Of a stretch of 64,000 nucleotides of DNA, positions 10,536 through 22,015 are shown piece after piece; the stretch's first letter is position 1, and every line of letters begins with the position of its first letter. Source of the DNA: Ecdyonurus torrentis (Eukaryota; Arthropoda; Insecta; Ephemeroptera; Heptageniidae); the NCBI GenBank assembly GCA_949318235.1, contig OX439133.1, positions 3,338,597-3,402,596 on the forward strand, in the 5' to 3' direction. The translations under genes and the position numbers were made by a program. Below the pieces are notes generated by a model. That model searched no databases. It saw only the letters and a list, made by a program, of their open reading frames with translations, and was not told the DNA's origin.

Positions 10536-12214
10536 CACGTTTATTTTTAGTGACTCTGATCTCATTATATAATCCTACGCAAATCTGGATCACATATAGC
10601 AATTATTTTGACTTAGCCACTGTGTAACTAAAAGCGTTCATTTCTTTCTTAACTGCGAAGTTTGTTTACTATATTTATTTATTGAGTGATTGATTCTGAT
10701 ATGATAACTATATATCATCTAATAATAAAATTATTATCATTTTATAAGATATAAGATTTGATTACGTTCCTTGTCTTTACAGATAAATTTTACAATTAAA
10801 TCATAAATTACTATAACGTGAAATGTTAGTTTATTTCAATAAAAAAAAAAAAAAAAAAAAAAAAAAATTAAGCGCCTGGAAGCTCCGCAACTCTCTATGC
10901 GTGCTGTAGCAACATTTGCATACCTTGCAAGGCGCTTTCATCTCTCTCCCCCCCCCCCTCTCTCTCTCTCTCTCTCTTTCTTTTTCTCCAAAATTTTATT
11001 TCATTTATATTTTCATTTTTTCCCCACAAAATCTCTTTATCATTAGTTAAAAGAATGCTCGTACAAATTATAAATTTTGGAAATAAAAATAAATAAATAA
11101 AAATATTAAAAAGAAATGTATAATTTATACATTTTTTTTTTCATTACGATAAAAATGCATTTTTATTCAAAATTGTCACTATTTTCTTGTTTAGGTTAAA
11201 TTTAAGAATGCATCAGACTTGGTATTCTCTTTATTTTTTTAATCTCGTATTTATTATACTTAAAAAAAATCAAAAGATTATTGATTAATTGCTTGATTTA
11301 CTTGTTTGTTTATTTATTTATTTGATTATTTGTTTATTTATAATTTTTTAAATTATATTAAAAATAGAAAAATTAAAAATCATGTGAATTAATAAAAGGA
11401 TTACAACTATTACAATAAATGTAATAATAATTATGTTATGATTTCACCAGTTAACTATTTGAAGATAATTCCGGTCCACGTTTCCCACCCACAGACACAA
11501 TAGAAATAGATGATCATGGGGAAGATCGTTCCCGTGCTTACATACATAATATAGCATGATCTAATGTGTCATACACTCGGTGACCACCATGACTGGTGGA
11601 ATGTGGAGCCGACCTTTCCCTACATCTGCACAAGCGGAATCCCCTGCCGACACCCACTTTCCTTCAAACGACCTTCAGTGTCATAACTTTCTTTCTTGCT
11701 TTTATTTACATCTGTTAACTGTATGGGTTTATATAAATAACCTTTTTATATAATAACATTTTAGTAAGAAAAATTTACTTTTTTTTCTTTCAAGTAATTT
11801 TAATTAAAAATAAGAAATAAATATGTGATAAAATGAAAGAGAGAGAGAGAGGGAGAGAGAGAGAGAGAATGGAAATTTTAAAAATACTTAACATAATAAT
11901 TTCGTTGATCATTTGATTGATCATTTTAATTTGCTAGCATTTTTTTGTTTTTAAAGAAATTTGAAATATTAGTTGAAGAATATATAATTTTAACATTTCA
12001 ATTTAAAATAATAATAAAAATAAAATAAATTCTTTTTTTTTTTTTTCAATTTCATTTTTATCGATTGTCTTGAATCGATCGTCTTGAAACCGATTTCAAT
12101 TTGAAGCCTTTTTTTTATTTTTATTTTTTTTTTTTTGCTTATAATTTGCTTGCGTGTTATTTTAATGATGTTTTTCAGCAATACATTTAGCGTCAAATAA
12201 AGAGATACTTTCTT

Positions 12215-12253
<39 letters not shown>

Positions 12254-12898
12254 AAAGTACTTGCTCTTTCTTGAAGGAACTTATACTGACCCCTCCCTCC
12301 CCTCAACAATGAGACTACGTGACACAAGTATAATGTTTAGTTGTATAATTACCTAGTAAGGTATATAAAAATCACATCATAGTGACACATTGCTCCACAA
12401 TTTGAAATGACAAACCAATTGGCGCCAATGACACACGGTATACGAGACAAAAAAAGATTTTCCCGTAGTTTGTCTATATACTATTGTTTTTTCATTTTTT
12501 TTTTTCCTTATATCATTTCAATTGCATTTCCGTTGAGATTATTTCAAACAAAACTAATTTACTTAAGAAAAAAAAGAAGAAATTTAGAAAATATTAACTT
12601 AGCTAATGAGAAAGTTTATCTTTGAATTTTGCAGAAAAATAAGGAAAACAAACTTATATGTATGGAGTAAACCCCCAAGAAATTCTTAGATTTTTCTCTT
12701 TTATTTATTTGTCATTTTTTTCCTCAATTATACAATTAGATGCAATAAATTATTGATTGATTGATTGATGCCTGTCATTCATTTCAAAATAAACGGTTTT
12801 ATAGAAAATACTTATTTTAATCTATCTATTTAATTAAAAAGATTATTGATAGGTGCAGTATTTAATTATTAAGCTCTTTTTATAAACAGCTGTCCATT
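10094..12898. other. AT-rich sequence with homopolymers, two dinucleotide arrays and a GC-richer island; no gene seen
   Basis: Poly-T at about 10107-10130 and 10493-10535; poly-A at about 10840-10867 and 12216-12250. A C run with (CT)n lies at about 10945-10980 and (GA)n at about 11838-11868. From 11465 to 11690 the sequence is distinctly less AT-rich and contains CCACCATGACTGGTGG (a stem). I could not assign a tRNA, snRNA or exon to it. Confidence 0.55.
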
Positions 12899-12966
12899 AT
12901 ATAGAGTGGTTGCAATCATATAAAAGTCGACGCCATATGTGAGCACTAAATAACATTTTTCCATGC
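12899..12966 (-). mobile_element. Solo Fam-A right terminus, reverse
   Basis: TATAGAGTGGTTGCAATCAT, GTCGACGCCATATGTGAGCA and CTAAATAACAT match the reverse complement of the Fam-A right end. The rest of the element is missing, and a Fam-B element follows a few bases later. Confidence 0.75.
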
Positions 12967-12977
12967 GTCATGGATTA

Positions 12978-13374
12978 AGTGGGTAGATGACCGACTGATT
13001 TCTTGCAAACTAGACGGTCGCGTATTATAATATAAACACAAATTAAAGAAGAAATGGTACTTAAAAGTTTAGTTACGTCAAACATATGAAAACACGATCA
13101 AATATTTCAGTTATTCCACTTTAAAGATAACATGTAAATGTGAAAATTCAAATGTTAGGGGAAATTTGAGTCACATTAGAAACTTTTTTAAAATTAAGAA
13201 TATAATTTTAAAAAAATTCGGGAAAAAAAAGAAGAAAAAAAGAAAAACAATTAAATTTACTTGATTTTATTTGAAAATTATAGTGTTTGATTTGTTGGAA
13301 TAATGCACAAAAAATTATTGTGAAAATATAGTTCTTCTTTTAGCGATATCCGGTCCAAGTCGGTCACGTTCTAC
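12978..13374 (+). mobile_element. Fam-B MITE, copy 2
   Basis: Flanked by TTAA at 12974-12977 and 13375-13378. It starts GTGGGTAGATGACCGACTGA, contains CAAACTAGACGGTCGCG, GAAAACACGATCAAATATTT and AAAGATAACATGTAAATG, and ends CGGTCCAAGTCGGTCACG. Complete and non-coding. Confidence 0.88.
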
Positions 13375-13378
13375 ATTA

Positions 13379-14369
13379 AAGATGAATTTAAAAAGTTTCA
13401 ATTTCTTAATTTTAAATTTTTTTTAACGTCCTTTTTTTTATAAACTATTTAACGTTACATCATTATACCAAAACTTCAGATTCTATTTGCAGAGTAAACT
13501 TTAATATTCGTTGCTTTATATAAACAAAAATTATTTAATTAAAAAAATATATAAATATATTATATAAAAAAAAATCTATATAATATTTTTATTTCGCAAG
13601 TCCAAAAACCACTAAATAAAAATCAAGGCCACAATTTTAAACAAAACTGATTAAAAAAATATTCAAGATATTTAAATTTCACTAAATTATGAATGAAATA
13701 TAGTAATTTTACTCTTAATAGTAAAAAAGATTTTTTTTGTGATTCATTTTTCATTCATAAACAAGGAAAAATCTATGCTCCGTTATAATTTTGAAATGAA
13801 AAGGAATTTGATATGAATACGTGATATATTTTTGAGAAAGTTATAAGATCCCTTATTGCATCATAGTATGTAAGTGCAATCATTACTAATGTATGCTAAA
13901 TATTTTGTGCATCGTAATTTTATATACCGTTACAATAATATACAATCATACCTGATCAAGACATTTTTTCTAAGTAAGTAACGTATTGACGTATGCAAAA
14001 ACATAGGAAATAATATTCACTTTTTATACTTATTTATTTAATAAATTATTGCTTATAAGACAATTATTTTATTGCATATCCTGATACAACTTAATTATTT
14101 ATTCATTCATTAAATTGTTTGACTTTTTATTTATCGATTTTAACGTTTTTTATTGCACTTTTTTTTTTCCCCCGATACAATATATTTATTTATTTTTTAA
14201 ATATTTTATATTATAATTTTGTGTCTTATAAAATTCACGTTAGTAACTTCCATATTATATAAATAATGTTACCTGAACATTTTTATCACTTCTCTCTTTA
14301 AAAAGTATTTAAAACATAATTCCATAGCAAAAAAAAAAAACTAATAATAATTAAAAAAAAAAAAAAATT
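13379..14369. other. AT-rich sequence; no gene seen
   Basis: Only AT-rich DNA with short A and T runs. Nothing recognised. Confidence 0.55.
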
Positions 14370-14602
14370 AGAATACGTAAAGAAAGTAAAAAGTTACTAT
14401 TTCGACTTTTTTTTACAGTAAAAATTTGTTAGTTTTATGCAACGTTTTTTAAAGATGTGCAGAGCTAACTATTTACCGCCGAAGAAATTACGTTTATACT
14501 ACCAAGTTACTGTTCAAACGTTTTTCAAGCAAGATATTGGTTTGTACAGAAGAGTTACATCTATGTAACTAAATAATATGCCTTAAATTTATGTTTTCTG
14601 TG
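14370..14602 (-). mobile_element. Fam-F element, copy 1 (reverse)
   Basis: Read on the minus strand it runs CACAGAAAACATAAATTTAA, then ACAAACCAATA, GTATAAACGTAATTTCTTC, GCGGTAAATAGTTAGCTCT, CTAACAAA and AAAAAAAGTCGAAATA. This is the same order as the insertion inside the Fam-E copy at 18677. The far end is eroded. Confidence 0.72.
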
Positions 14603-15791
14603 AACCCAGTATCACTATATGCAGTATGTAACTGTATTAAATCTCAAATAGCAACATTTATCTTACAATTAAAAAACTTCAGCATTAATTACGTGAATTA
14701 TTTTATACCTCTGTGGATTTTAATTAATCTGCTATAAAATATGAAAGTGAGTCTATAGTATTTCTCAATGAAATTTTTATGCAGTATGCACCGAACGAAG
14801 AGTTTTCTTTTTCTTTTCTTTTCCAAATAATATTATAGTAAAAAAAAAAAAAAAAAAAAAAAACGACATAATGCTCTAAAATTTAAAGGTTATTCCGCAC
14901 CACCCAACTGATAGACTCATAGAATCTGACGTGACTCTATGATAGAATAAAGTTCTAGGTTTTAAGTTATACTGTTTTTAATAAGGTAAATAAAAAATGT
15001 AAATTTTTTTTTTTTTTTTAATTTTTTTTTTATTTTTTTTTACCTTTTTTTGTACTCTATTTTAACATTTACTTTTTTAAAAATTTATTTGTGTATTTTT
15101 AATAATATTTTGGTAACTTCGTCAGTTCATCACCTAAAAATCCAGTCTCTATCGATAAGCCTCATTAACTTCAATAGGTATACCAAACGAAGCTACACAA
15201 GATAAGAATATGCCATAATATTATTAATAATAATAAAAACAAATGGCCACCATCATTTTTTTTAGAGAAATAAAATGTGAATGATTTTTAAAAAAAATTC
15301 TAATCATTGATATTTTTGTAAAACAAGTTAATTTATGAGTCAAATATGCCAACAATTTTATATTGGTAACTTCAAATTAAAAATACATTAATTTTGTGAT
15401 GACAGATTGAATTTGAACAATTTTAAGCATCTTGTTTTATCTTAAGCCGACGAATTCTGTCAAATAAAAATAATGATTTTATTGTTATTAAGAAAAAAAG
15501 AAGTTTTATTAAGAAGTTATTTGATGCAATATCTTAACATGCTCGCATTAAACTAATAATTTTATTAAGTCAGATCCCAATGACTAATGAAAGTTAACTC
15601 ACAACTTTGAGTAACATTCATTTTCACGCAAATAGAGCAAAAGGAGCTATATACCTCCTTTAAAACCCAAAATTAAAAAAAAAAAAAAAAGAATTATTTA
15701 TAGTATAATTATAATCATACTGTATATAAAAAATTAAAAATCTTAAATACTAATAATTAGATTATATTTATTTTCGTCACTTTTCAAGTTT
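14603..15791. other. AT-rich sequence; no gene seen
   Basis: Poly-A at about 14840-14863 and T runs at about 15005-15050. No recognised gene or family. Confidence 0.55.
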
Positions 15792-16191
15792 TATAGGGTG
15801 AATACGCATGACGTCATACTTAATATGCTTCGGCGCCATACTGAAGCAATGAATAACATATTGCTTATCATAGAACAAACCAGGTTTTTAGCTTCTTAGG
15901 AAAATTAGCTATTTTTATATTATCATTATTTTTTTCTCATACTTTAAAGCCTTTTACTCATCTTTATTATATTAATGATGACTGAAACTTTTATGAAACA
16001 CATTGTATTCCTATGTAACTATTTTTGTAATCTAAATGTACCAATTGGTATTATGATTAATAAAGAAACTGAAACTGAAACCTGTTAACAATGCTTTCAA
16101 AAAAATTTCTAAGTATTTTTAAACTGACAAAATGTAATTTTCCAATAGCAGCCCATGTTATGTAGTGCTCACTAATGGCATCGACTTTTAT
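15792..16191 (+). mobile_element. Fam-A MITE, copy 3, carrying a retrotransposon-tail insertion and lacking its right tip
   Basis: It starts TATAGGGTGAATACGCATGA with CGTCATACTTAATATGCTTC. After TTTTCTCATACTTT the family order breaks for about 125 bases, then resumes at CCTGTTAACAATGCTTTC and continues to TAGTGCTCACTAATGGCATC. The last part of the right terminal repeat is missing. About 15 family bases are lost at the insertion point. Confidence 0.8.
15956..16080 (+). mobile_element. LINE/SINE-like 3' tail nested in Fam-A
   Basis: The insert ends GTACCAATTGGTATTATGAT followed by TAATAAAGAAACTGAAACTG. The sequence at 37846-37893 ends the same way (ACTAATTGGTATAATTTGAT, CAATAAAGAAACTGAA). AATAAA followed by tandem ACTGAA units is typical of LINE-type retroposition. 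No coding region remains. Confidence 0.65.
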
Positions 16192-16940
16192 TATTATTTT
16201 TTTTTTTTCGCCGTTGATTTTTAATAAAAATATATTAACAAAAAATTAACATTATAAATATTGAAATAAAAAGAGACTATAGCTACATAATGCTAAACAA
16301 AAGTTCGCATCACTACTCTTTATATTTTCTTCCCGTACCTGTCGGCAACTCCTTAGATAAAAAAAAAAAAAAAAATGTAATATTTTTTCCCGTATATTCT
16401 AAGAAGTTCAAAGTTAACATAGGAAACTCCGACCACAGCATAAATCATCTACAAATTAAACAACAAAAACAGTAAAATAATTATATATTACATTACAACG
16501 TCTTTCCGGTGAAATCAAAATTTTCAAAGCTAAAAATAAAACTTCTATTTTTATATATATCATATAATGATTTAAATTGAATGAACATAAGTTTCAAGGA
16601 AATAGATTTTATATTTTTAAACTTATGTATATATATGAATGAACAGTAGGAAATTTTTTTGAAGGTTGACTACTTTTTCATTTAGAGAAATTATTTGTAA
16701 TCTGACCGATACAGGGAAAATGTTTTTTTTTACTATCAATTTAGAGGGAAGAGGTCAGGAATAATGATCAGCTGATTTTACATTTGTAATTCAACAAATT
16801 TAAATAACTAAAAAGTTTTGTAAAAAAAAAAAAAAAAAAAAATGAAAAAGAATAATAAGTAATAAAAAAAAAAAATAATAATGAAAAAAAGAAAGTCAAA
16901 ATAAAAATAAATATATATAATAATATATTATATAAATTAT
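16192..16940. other. AT-rich sequence; no gene seen
   Basis: Contains A runs near 16360 and 16825. No recognised features; the short open frame at about 16290-16475 has no recognisable motif. Confidence 0.5.
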
Positions 16941-17105
16941 ATACTCCGTAATAATTAAGCTTATTTTTAATACAATTTGTTCAAAACAGCATAATTTGCT
17001 GTACTTCATAACAACTATTTTACAAAGCATAAATATTATGTTGTATAGCATAATAATTATTTATGTTGTTTTAATTTAGCATTATTCATGCTATAATAAG
17101 AGTCT
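16941..17105 (+). mobile_element. Fam-K element, copy 2
   Basis: TAATAATTAAGCTTATTTTT, ACAATTTGTTCAAAACAGCA and TAATTTGCT, then ATAGCATAATAATTATTTATG and ATTCATGCTATAATA, match the order of words in the other Fam-K copies. Confidence 0.5.
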
Positions 17106-17668
17106 CTGTGTAAAAATTGAAATATTGACATATAATGCAAAATTTAGGTAAATTATTCTATTCATTAGAATTGCAATTTTCTGTTTCGGTCCCTAAAACT
17201 TTTTTTTTTTTTTTTTTTTTTGTAATGTATGAATTTTTATCATATTTTATACTCATATTTAACAATATCGTTACTTCATTGTTGAAAACTGATTATCAAA
17301 ATATAGTTTACAAGGAAATTTGCGGGTACGCCGTTTTTGTTGTTCGGAGAAACATCAAACAAAGTTGTTAAATATTTTGGTATAATATCAGAAGTGAAAG
17401 TCGTAAATAATTTTTATAATAATTAGTGAAAATACACAAAAAATCGAGGTCTTTTTTTAATACACTTTATATATACACATTGAAAATTACACGTCTAATA
17501 TGCGATTACACTGAAAAAACATTTACGTAAAGTGAGAAATACCATTTTTAGGCTAAATCTTAATCAAGGCTATGTGAGTTCAAAGGTAATTCTTACAAAT
17601 TTGAATTTTGTAATTGTGACTTCATGACGAGATGTGACTTTTGCGTATTATGTACTTTTACTCTTCTG

Positions 17669-17977
17669 TATAGGGTGTGTGCGCATGACGTCATTCTCAA
17701 TGCTTTTCGATGTTCTTCTTGAGCAATGAATAACATTGCTCAGTATAGGACACACGTAGTTTTTGGCTATTTTCTATGGAAAATTAGCTATTTTTTTATT
17801 GTTACTATTATTTTTCTTGCATACTTGAAAAACTAATCCAACCTGTTAACATCAATGCTGTCACAAATATTGCAAAGTATTTCTAAACTAGCAAAATGTG
17901 TCATTTTCTCATATCGGCCAATGTTATTTAGTACTCACTTATGGTGTTGACTTTAAAATGAATGCAACCACCCTATA
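17669..17977 (+). mobile_element. Fam-A MITE, copy 4 (complete, well preserved)
   Basis: Ends TATAGGGTGTGTGCGCATGA and TGAATGCAACCACCCTATA are clean inverted repeats. Its left part carries the variant GCTTTTCGATGTTCTTCTTG instead of CGCTTCGACGCCATACTGG, shared with the copy at 59186. The internal landmark CCTGTTAACATCAATGCT is present. Non-coding. Confidence 0.9.
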
Positions 17978-18599
17978 ACCTTATAAAAAGGGGAGAAATT
18001 TTTTAAAGTATAGAAAATCCGTTCTACAATTTCTATTGTAGACCTGAAATTCATCAGTAATTTAAGGTTGCCCACTTTACACTTTTTTAACCCGAGTTTG
18101 TATGAGAAGAGTTCAGGGGGATAATGTGATTACATGATAGACCCAAATCATGAAATTTATACAATCTTTATTTAAATTTTTTTAGTATGTTATAGCATTC
18201 AACTGGTATAGAGGGCTATTGTGTTGATGTTAAGTATGATAATGATGAGTGATATATGGTTATTATACCTAAACATAAGTATATGATCATTCTATCATAT
18301 TAATATGTACCACATTTCACTATAGTACTATACCTATAGTATTGTGAGTAAACATTCACTGGTATCAATGTATTTAAAATATTTAATTTTTAGTATCGTC
18401 AATGATGGTTATCGGTTATTTATTAATTTTGGCTTCCATTATATGATTATCTCTCTGTAATTTGAAAATAACTTGGCGTGTTTTTGTGTTAATACTTTTA
18501 TTTGTTTTGAAATATAAACTAAATTCATGATTAATTTAGTAGTAATTTAATTATTAATACATTGTGTAAAAATATAATGAACCAACTGATAAGGCTATG
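17978..18599. other. AT-rich sequence; no gene seen
   Basis: Lies within the possible 1.78-kb composite. No recognised family or frame. Confidence 0.5.
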
Positions 18600-19065
18600 C
18601 CTTGGTTGGATTTTGTTTAAATTGTGTTAACAAAAAAACAAAACAAAATACTAAAAAATTTCTATGGTTTATAACACACGGAAAACATAAATTTAAGAAA
18701 TTATTCAGAAACATATAAGTAACTCTGTATTAGTACAAACCAATAACTCCTTTGAAAAAAGTTTAAAGAGTATCTCGTTAGTATATAAACGTAATTTTTT
18801 TAGCGGTAAATAGTTAACTCTTTAGATTCTCAAAAGTTTAGTATGTATCTAACAAAATTATTATAAAAAAAGTCTAAATATAGGAACTCTTTAGATAATT
18901 TTTTTCCGTGCACGTAAAAGTATGTCTAGTATTCCTCATTTAATTTTCCCCGAAATCGGTGGAGTAGTTTTTTCAAAAATTGCAAAAAACGTGTTTTCCC
19001 TCATAAGCATAATGTTAAATTAGGGGACCCTTATAGCTTTCCCCGCGTCTCCCCACGCGCTTCTA
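18600..19065 (+). mobile_element. Fam-E element interrupted by Fam-F; intact TTAA site
   Basis: ATTTCTATGGTTTATAACA is followed by the Fam-F insertion, after which the family resumes at CACGTAAAAGTATGTCTAG, CGGTGGAGTAGTTTTTTCAA and AATGTTAAATTAGGGGACCC. The TTAA at 19015-19018 is single, so this copy shows the empty state of the site used by Fam-D at 7702. The left boundary is unclear. Confidence 0.82.
18677..18910 (+). mobile_element. Fam-F element, copy 2 (nested in Fam-E)
   Basis: It starts CACGGAAAACATAAATTTAA and ends AATTTTTTTCCGTG, so the ends form a CACGGAAAA inverted repeat. CA stands on both sides, and other Fam-E copies have AAACRCGTAAA or AACACTTAAA at this point, so the insertion is clear. 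The target duplication is CA or a few bases more; overlap with the element end makes it ambiguous. Confidence 0.8.
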
Positions 19066-19868
19066 ATATAGCTAATTTCTTTGTATTACTGATATACTGT
19101 ATAAACAATACACATGAATGTTTAGCATCAATATTATTTAGTGAAGTTCACTTTTATGTATTATACACTTTTATACATAGTATACTCACTACCAATTTGT
19201 TATCTGAGTGTATAGAAATCCTCTCTCAATTAATTGTATGTATTAATCAGCATAAATATGACGCTAGATATCAGTTTTTTCAGTGTACCTAAATATTTAA
19301 CTCCATACTTCAATAAACAATAAATCAATATTTTGATAATACTTATTAAATTAATGTATTCTAAAATACCTTCAAAATATTCTTAGAAAATACAAAATAT
19401 TTTTAATAAATTATAATTTTTCTTATGAAATTTTTTTTACCCCTTTTGTGATTATAAGACTGAATAAAAATCCGTTCTAAAAATGTGATTATAATTTGTT
19501 AATAAATAAAATCCACTTTACCTTAGCGATGTGGAGACTTGTGAAGTCAGGTAGAACTGAATGGAAAGTTCACGGTTCAAATTGCGATCTGAAACAAAAG
19601 ATGGGAATAATTTAGTTGGGAATTCAGTAAATAGTCATCTTACAATTATATTTCAACATTTCAGTTTATTTCTTTATAAACCGAGATATATATTCGATTT
19701 ATTTAGTTGCACAACTTGCACAATATAATAGTTTTCATGCTAATCGGTAATTTACCATTGGGATCATTTAATACTAGAAATATCAATATTGAATTCAGTA
19801 TACATTGAATAATGCAGTAGTTCTGAAATTGACAGAGTTTTTCATTTCATTTTTTTTTTTTTTTAACT

Positions 19869-20130
19869 GTAGAGTGTATGCGCATGACATCATATTTATT
19901 GTGCTTCGATGCCATACTGAATCAATGAATAACATTGCTCAGCATTGCACAAACTTCGTTTTTGACTATTTTTTAAGTGAAATCGCTTAATTTTTTGTTA
20001 TTATTATTTTTTTCTCACATACTTGAGATACTATACAATTCATCCTATTAACAGCATCAATGCTCTTAAAAATTCACTCCTCAAGTATTTTTAAACTGGT
20101 AAGAAAGTCATTTTCCTATACTAGCTCGTA
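19869..20130 (+). mobile_element. Fam-A MITE, copy 5 (right end missing)
   Basis: It begins GTAGAGTGTATGCGCATGAC, followed by GTGCTTCGATGCCATACTGA, AATGAATAACATTGCTCAGC and TATTAACAGCATCAATGCTC. The family stops after CATTTTCCTATACTAGCTC. The right inverted terminus is absent and an A run follows. Confidence 0.8.
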
Positions 20131-20708
20131 ATAATAAACTCAAAAAAAATAATAAATAAATAAAAAAAAAAAAAAAAAAAAAAAGAAGAAGAAACTCTTT
20201 ATTATTAAAAAGCTATTTTTGCTTTATTTCTTTGCAGAATTCTTATATTGGTAAATTATATATTACTTTTTTGCCTAAATCTGATATATAATAAATTATA
20301 AAAATAATATAATAAAAAAAAAATTATATAAATAAATAATTAAAACAACACGTCTGAGTAAATAAATAAAATTTTCATCACAAAAAAATTATAATAATAA
20401 TAACTAAACATGTTTTCAAATATACTCTTTTATCATTAAAAAAAATAACAATGATAAACTTTTTATCTCCGCGCCAAGCTGTCTGGGCCACACTCCAATT
20501 CTGTGAAGTGTGAACGTGACAAAGGACATTCTGATTAGACATAGTGACGTCACATGATTCAAGATTGACACCTGATCTAGACACGTGTGTTACACCTGGC
20601 GTGGTCCATGGCTAAGAGATATCTTACACAGCATCCCTTAAAACTGATCTTTTCATTCAGCAGGTGAAAATAAAGATAACTTGTTAACAAGAATATACTT
20701 TGAATTAT
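20131..20708. other. A-rich run, then a GC-richer patch with TGACGTCA; no gene seen
   Basis: The A run spans about 20148-20185. From about 20460 to 20640 the sequence is GC-richer with GTGACGTCAC (20545) and ACACGTGTGTTACACCTGG. The reverse open frame of 68 codons through it shows no recognisable motif. Confidence 0.5.
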
Positions 20709-21040
20709 TTACTACCTCAGAGATGGCTTGTATCTCAAAATCTAAAAAGAAAACTTATAATATTTATGATGAAATTTGAAAGTTAATAGTAACAGCTATA
20801 ATGATAAAAATTTTACAACTCGTGATCATCAGGTAAGAAAAATAATTATTGAAATTAACATTGACTCTTATGGGACTAAAACTTCAAAAAATTATAATTT
20901 TAAATATATAGCATGGGTAATTTTTAGTTACATTTCTGAATATACTTTATCCTAATATATCACTTTGCACAATTTGAGATATTTCTTTTCTTTTTTGAGT
21001 CAAATCGATCAGTTAACTGATTTCACGCCTTCAAACCGAG
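20709..21040 (+). mobile_element. Fam-G element, copy 1 (diverged)
   Basis: GATGGCTTGTATCTCAAAAT, AAGTTAATAGTAACAGCTAT, ATTGAAATTAACATTGACTC and TTATGGGACTAAAACTTC follow the same order as the TTAA-flanked copy at 32328 read on its minus strand. The terminal TTAAGGG is worn away. Confidence 0.75.
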
Positions 21041-21262
21041 AAGAAAATTAATGAAATTTTATAATAAATTTAAATACGTAAATACTTTGCTATTAAAGAA
21101 TTTCCTCTTTTATTTGTATATCGGTATTTAACCATGAAAAATTCTACATAATATAGTATGTAATTTGTTTTCCATTAATGTATGTATATTACATTACATT
21201 CATAAAGCGTCACAAATTGTCATTATTAATGTATGCGAAAGTTGAATTTTCATCACAAATAT

Positions 21263-21545
21263 CCACTCATATTTAAGAGCTGCCATTTTGTTGGTCAGGA
21301 ATACACAGACCAACATAGGAAAAATGACATTTTATTTATTTTTAATAGCCACCAAATCTTCAAACCTCAATCAGCCCTATTACTATAGGTCTTAACAAGC
21401 TACAAGAATATCAGAAAAATTCTTTCAGGCGTAATAATCTTTTAATTGTTTATGCAAAAAAATGTGTGATAAATTACTCCAAAGTCCAAAGCTGGCTAAT
21501 GCACAACACACGTATCACAAATATGGTGTCTAAGCGCAAGCGGAT
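21263..21545 (+). mobile_element. Fam-C foldback MITE, copy 1
   Basis: CACTCATATTTAAGAGCTGC, TTGTTGGTCAGGAATACACA and CAACATAGGAAAAATGACAT mark the left arm; GGCTAATGCACAACACACG and AAATATGGTGTCTAAGCGCA the right arm. The two arms are imperfect reverse complements over about 80 bases, as in the better copies at 43651 and 57139. Confidence 0.78.
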
Positions 21546-21549
21546 TTAT

Positions 21550-21611
21550 AGATAGTGGACGTAAAATAAAGCGTTTCCCGACATGAACACTTTATTTTGC
21601 AACCACTATAA
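21550..21611. repeat. Short foldback, about 25-base arms
   Basis: GATAGTGGACGTAAAATAAA and TTTATTTTGCAACCACTATA are near-reverse complements around TTTCCCGACATGAAC. It follows the Fam-C copy directly. It could be a small foldback element or an intrinsic hairpin. Confidence 0.65.
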
Positions 21612-22011
21612 AGTTGAAGCTAAAGAATTAAATTTATAAATACAATATTTAAAATGTTATAAAATTAATAAATATATTATTTACATTTTTTTCTAATTCT
21701 TCATTATTTTTCATATTATAAAATTTAACTTGTAACATAATATAATTTTAATTTTAAAAATATTTATAACTACTAGTTTTATATAAAATTATATTGTGAT
21801 TAATACTATAAAGTATTATAAATTAAAAAAATAATTTTTAATTCAATTTATAATCTTTCAATGCACCGAATAAATTCAGATCTAAGCGAACAATAATATG
21901 AAAAATTAGATTCAATTGCCAAAAAAATTCTAATTAATAATTAAATATTTGAAGTATAAGGATGGTACCATTAGTGTGTAGATACCTCTAATTATAAATA
22001 TTAGTATGACA
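21612..22011. other. AT-rich sequence; no gene seen
   Basis: Nothing recognised. Confidence 0.5.
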
Positions 22012-22015
22012 TTAA

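Larger units (their letters stand above)
17507..19287. mobile_element. Possible 1.78-kb composite with 14-bp terminal inverted repeats
   Basis: TACACTGAAAAAAC at 17507-17520 is the exact reverse complement of GTTTTTTCAGTGTA at 19274-19287. If TA is the target duplication, the element ends are CACTGAAAAAAC, compatible with a Tc1/mariner-like non-autonomous element. Inside lie a whole Fam-A copy and a Fam-E copy interrupted by Fam-F. The two 14-mers could pair by chance; no second copy of the unit is present here. Confidence 0.4.

Noticed and set aside
11580..11620. CCACC...GGTGG stem as an RNA gene
   Set aside because: A five-base stem alone is weak and I recognise no RNA family.
19501..19600. 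tRNA-like look (GGTTCAAATTGCGATCT)
   Set aside because: The B-box-like word is incomplete and no acceptor stem or anticodon arm can be drawn.
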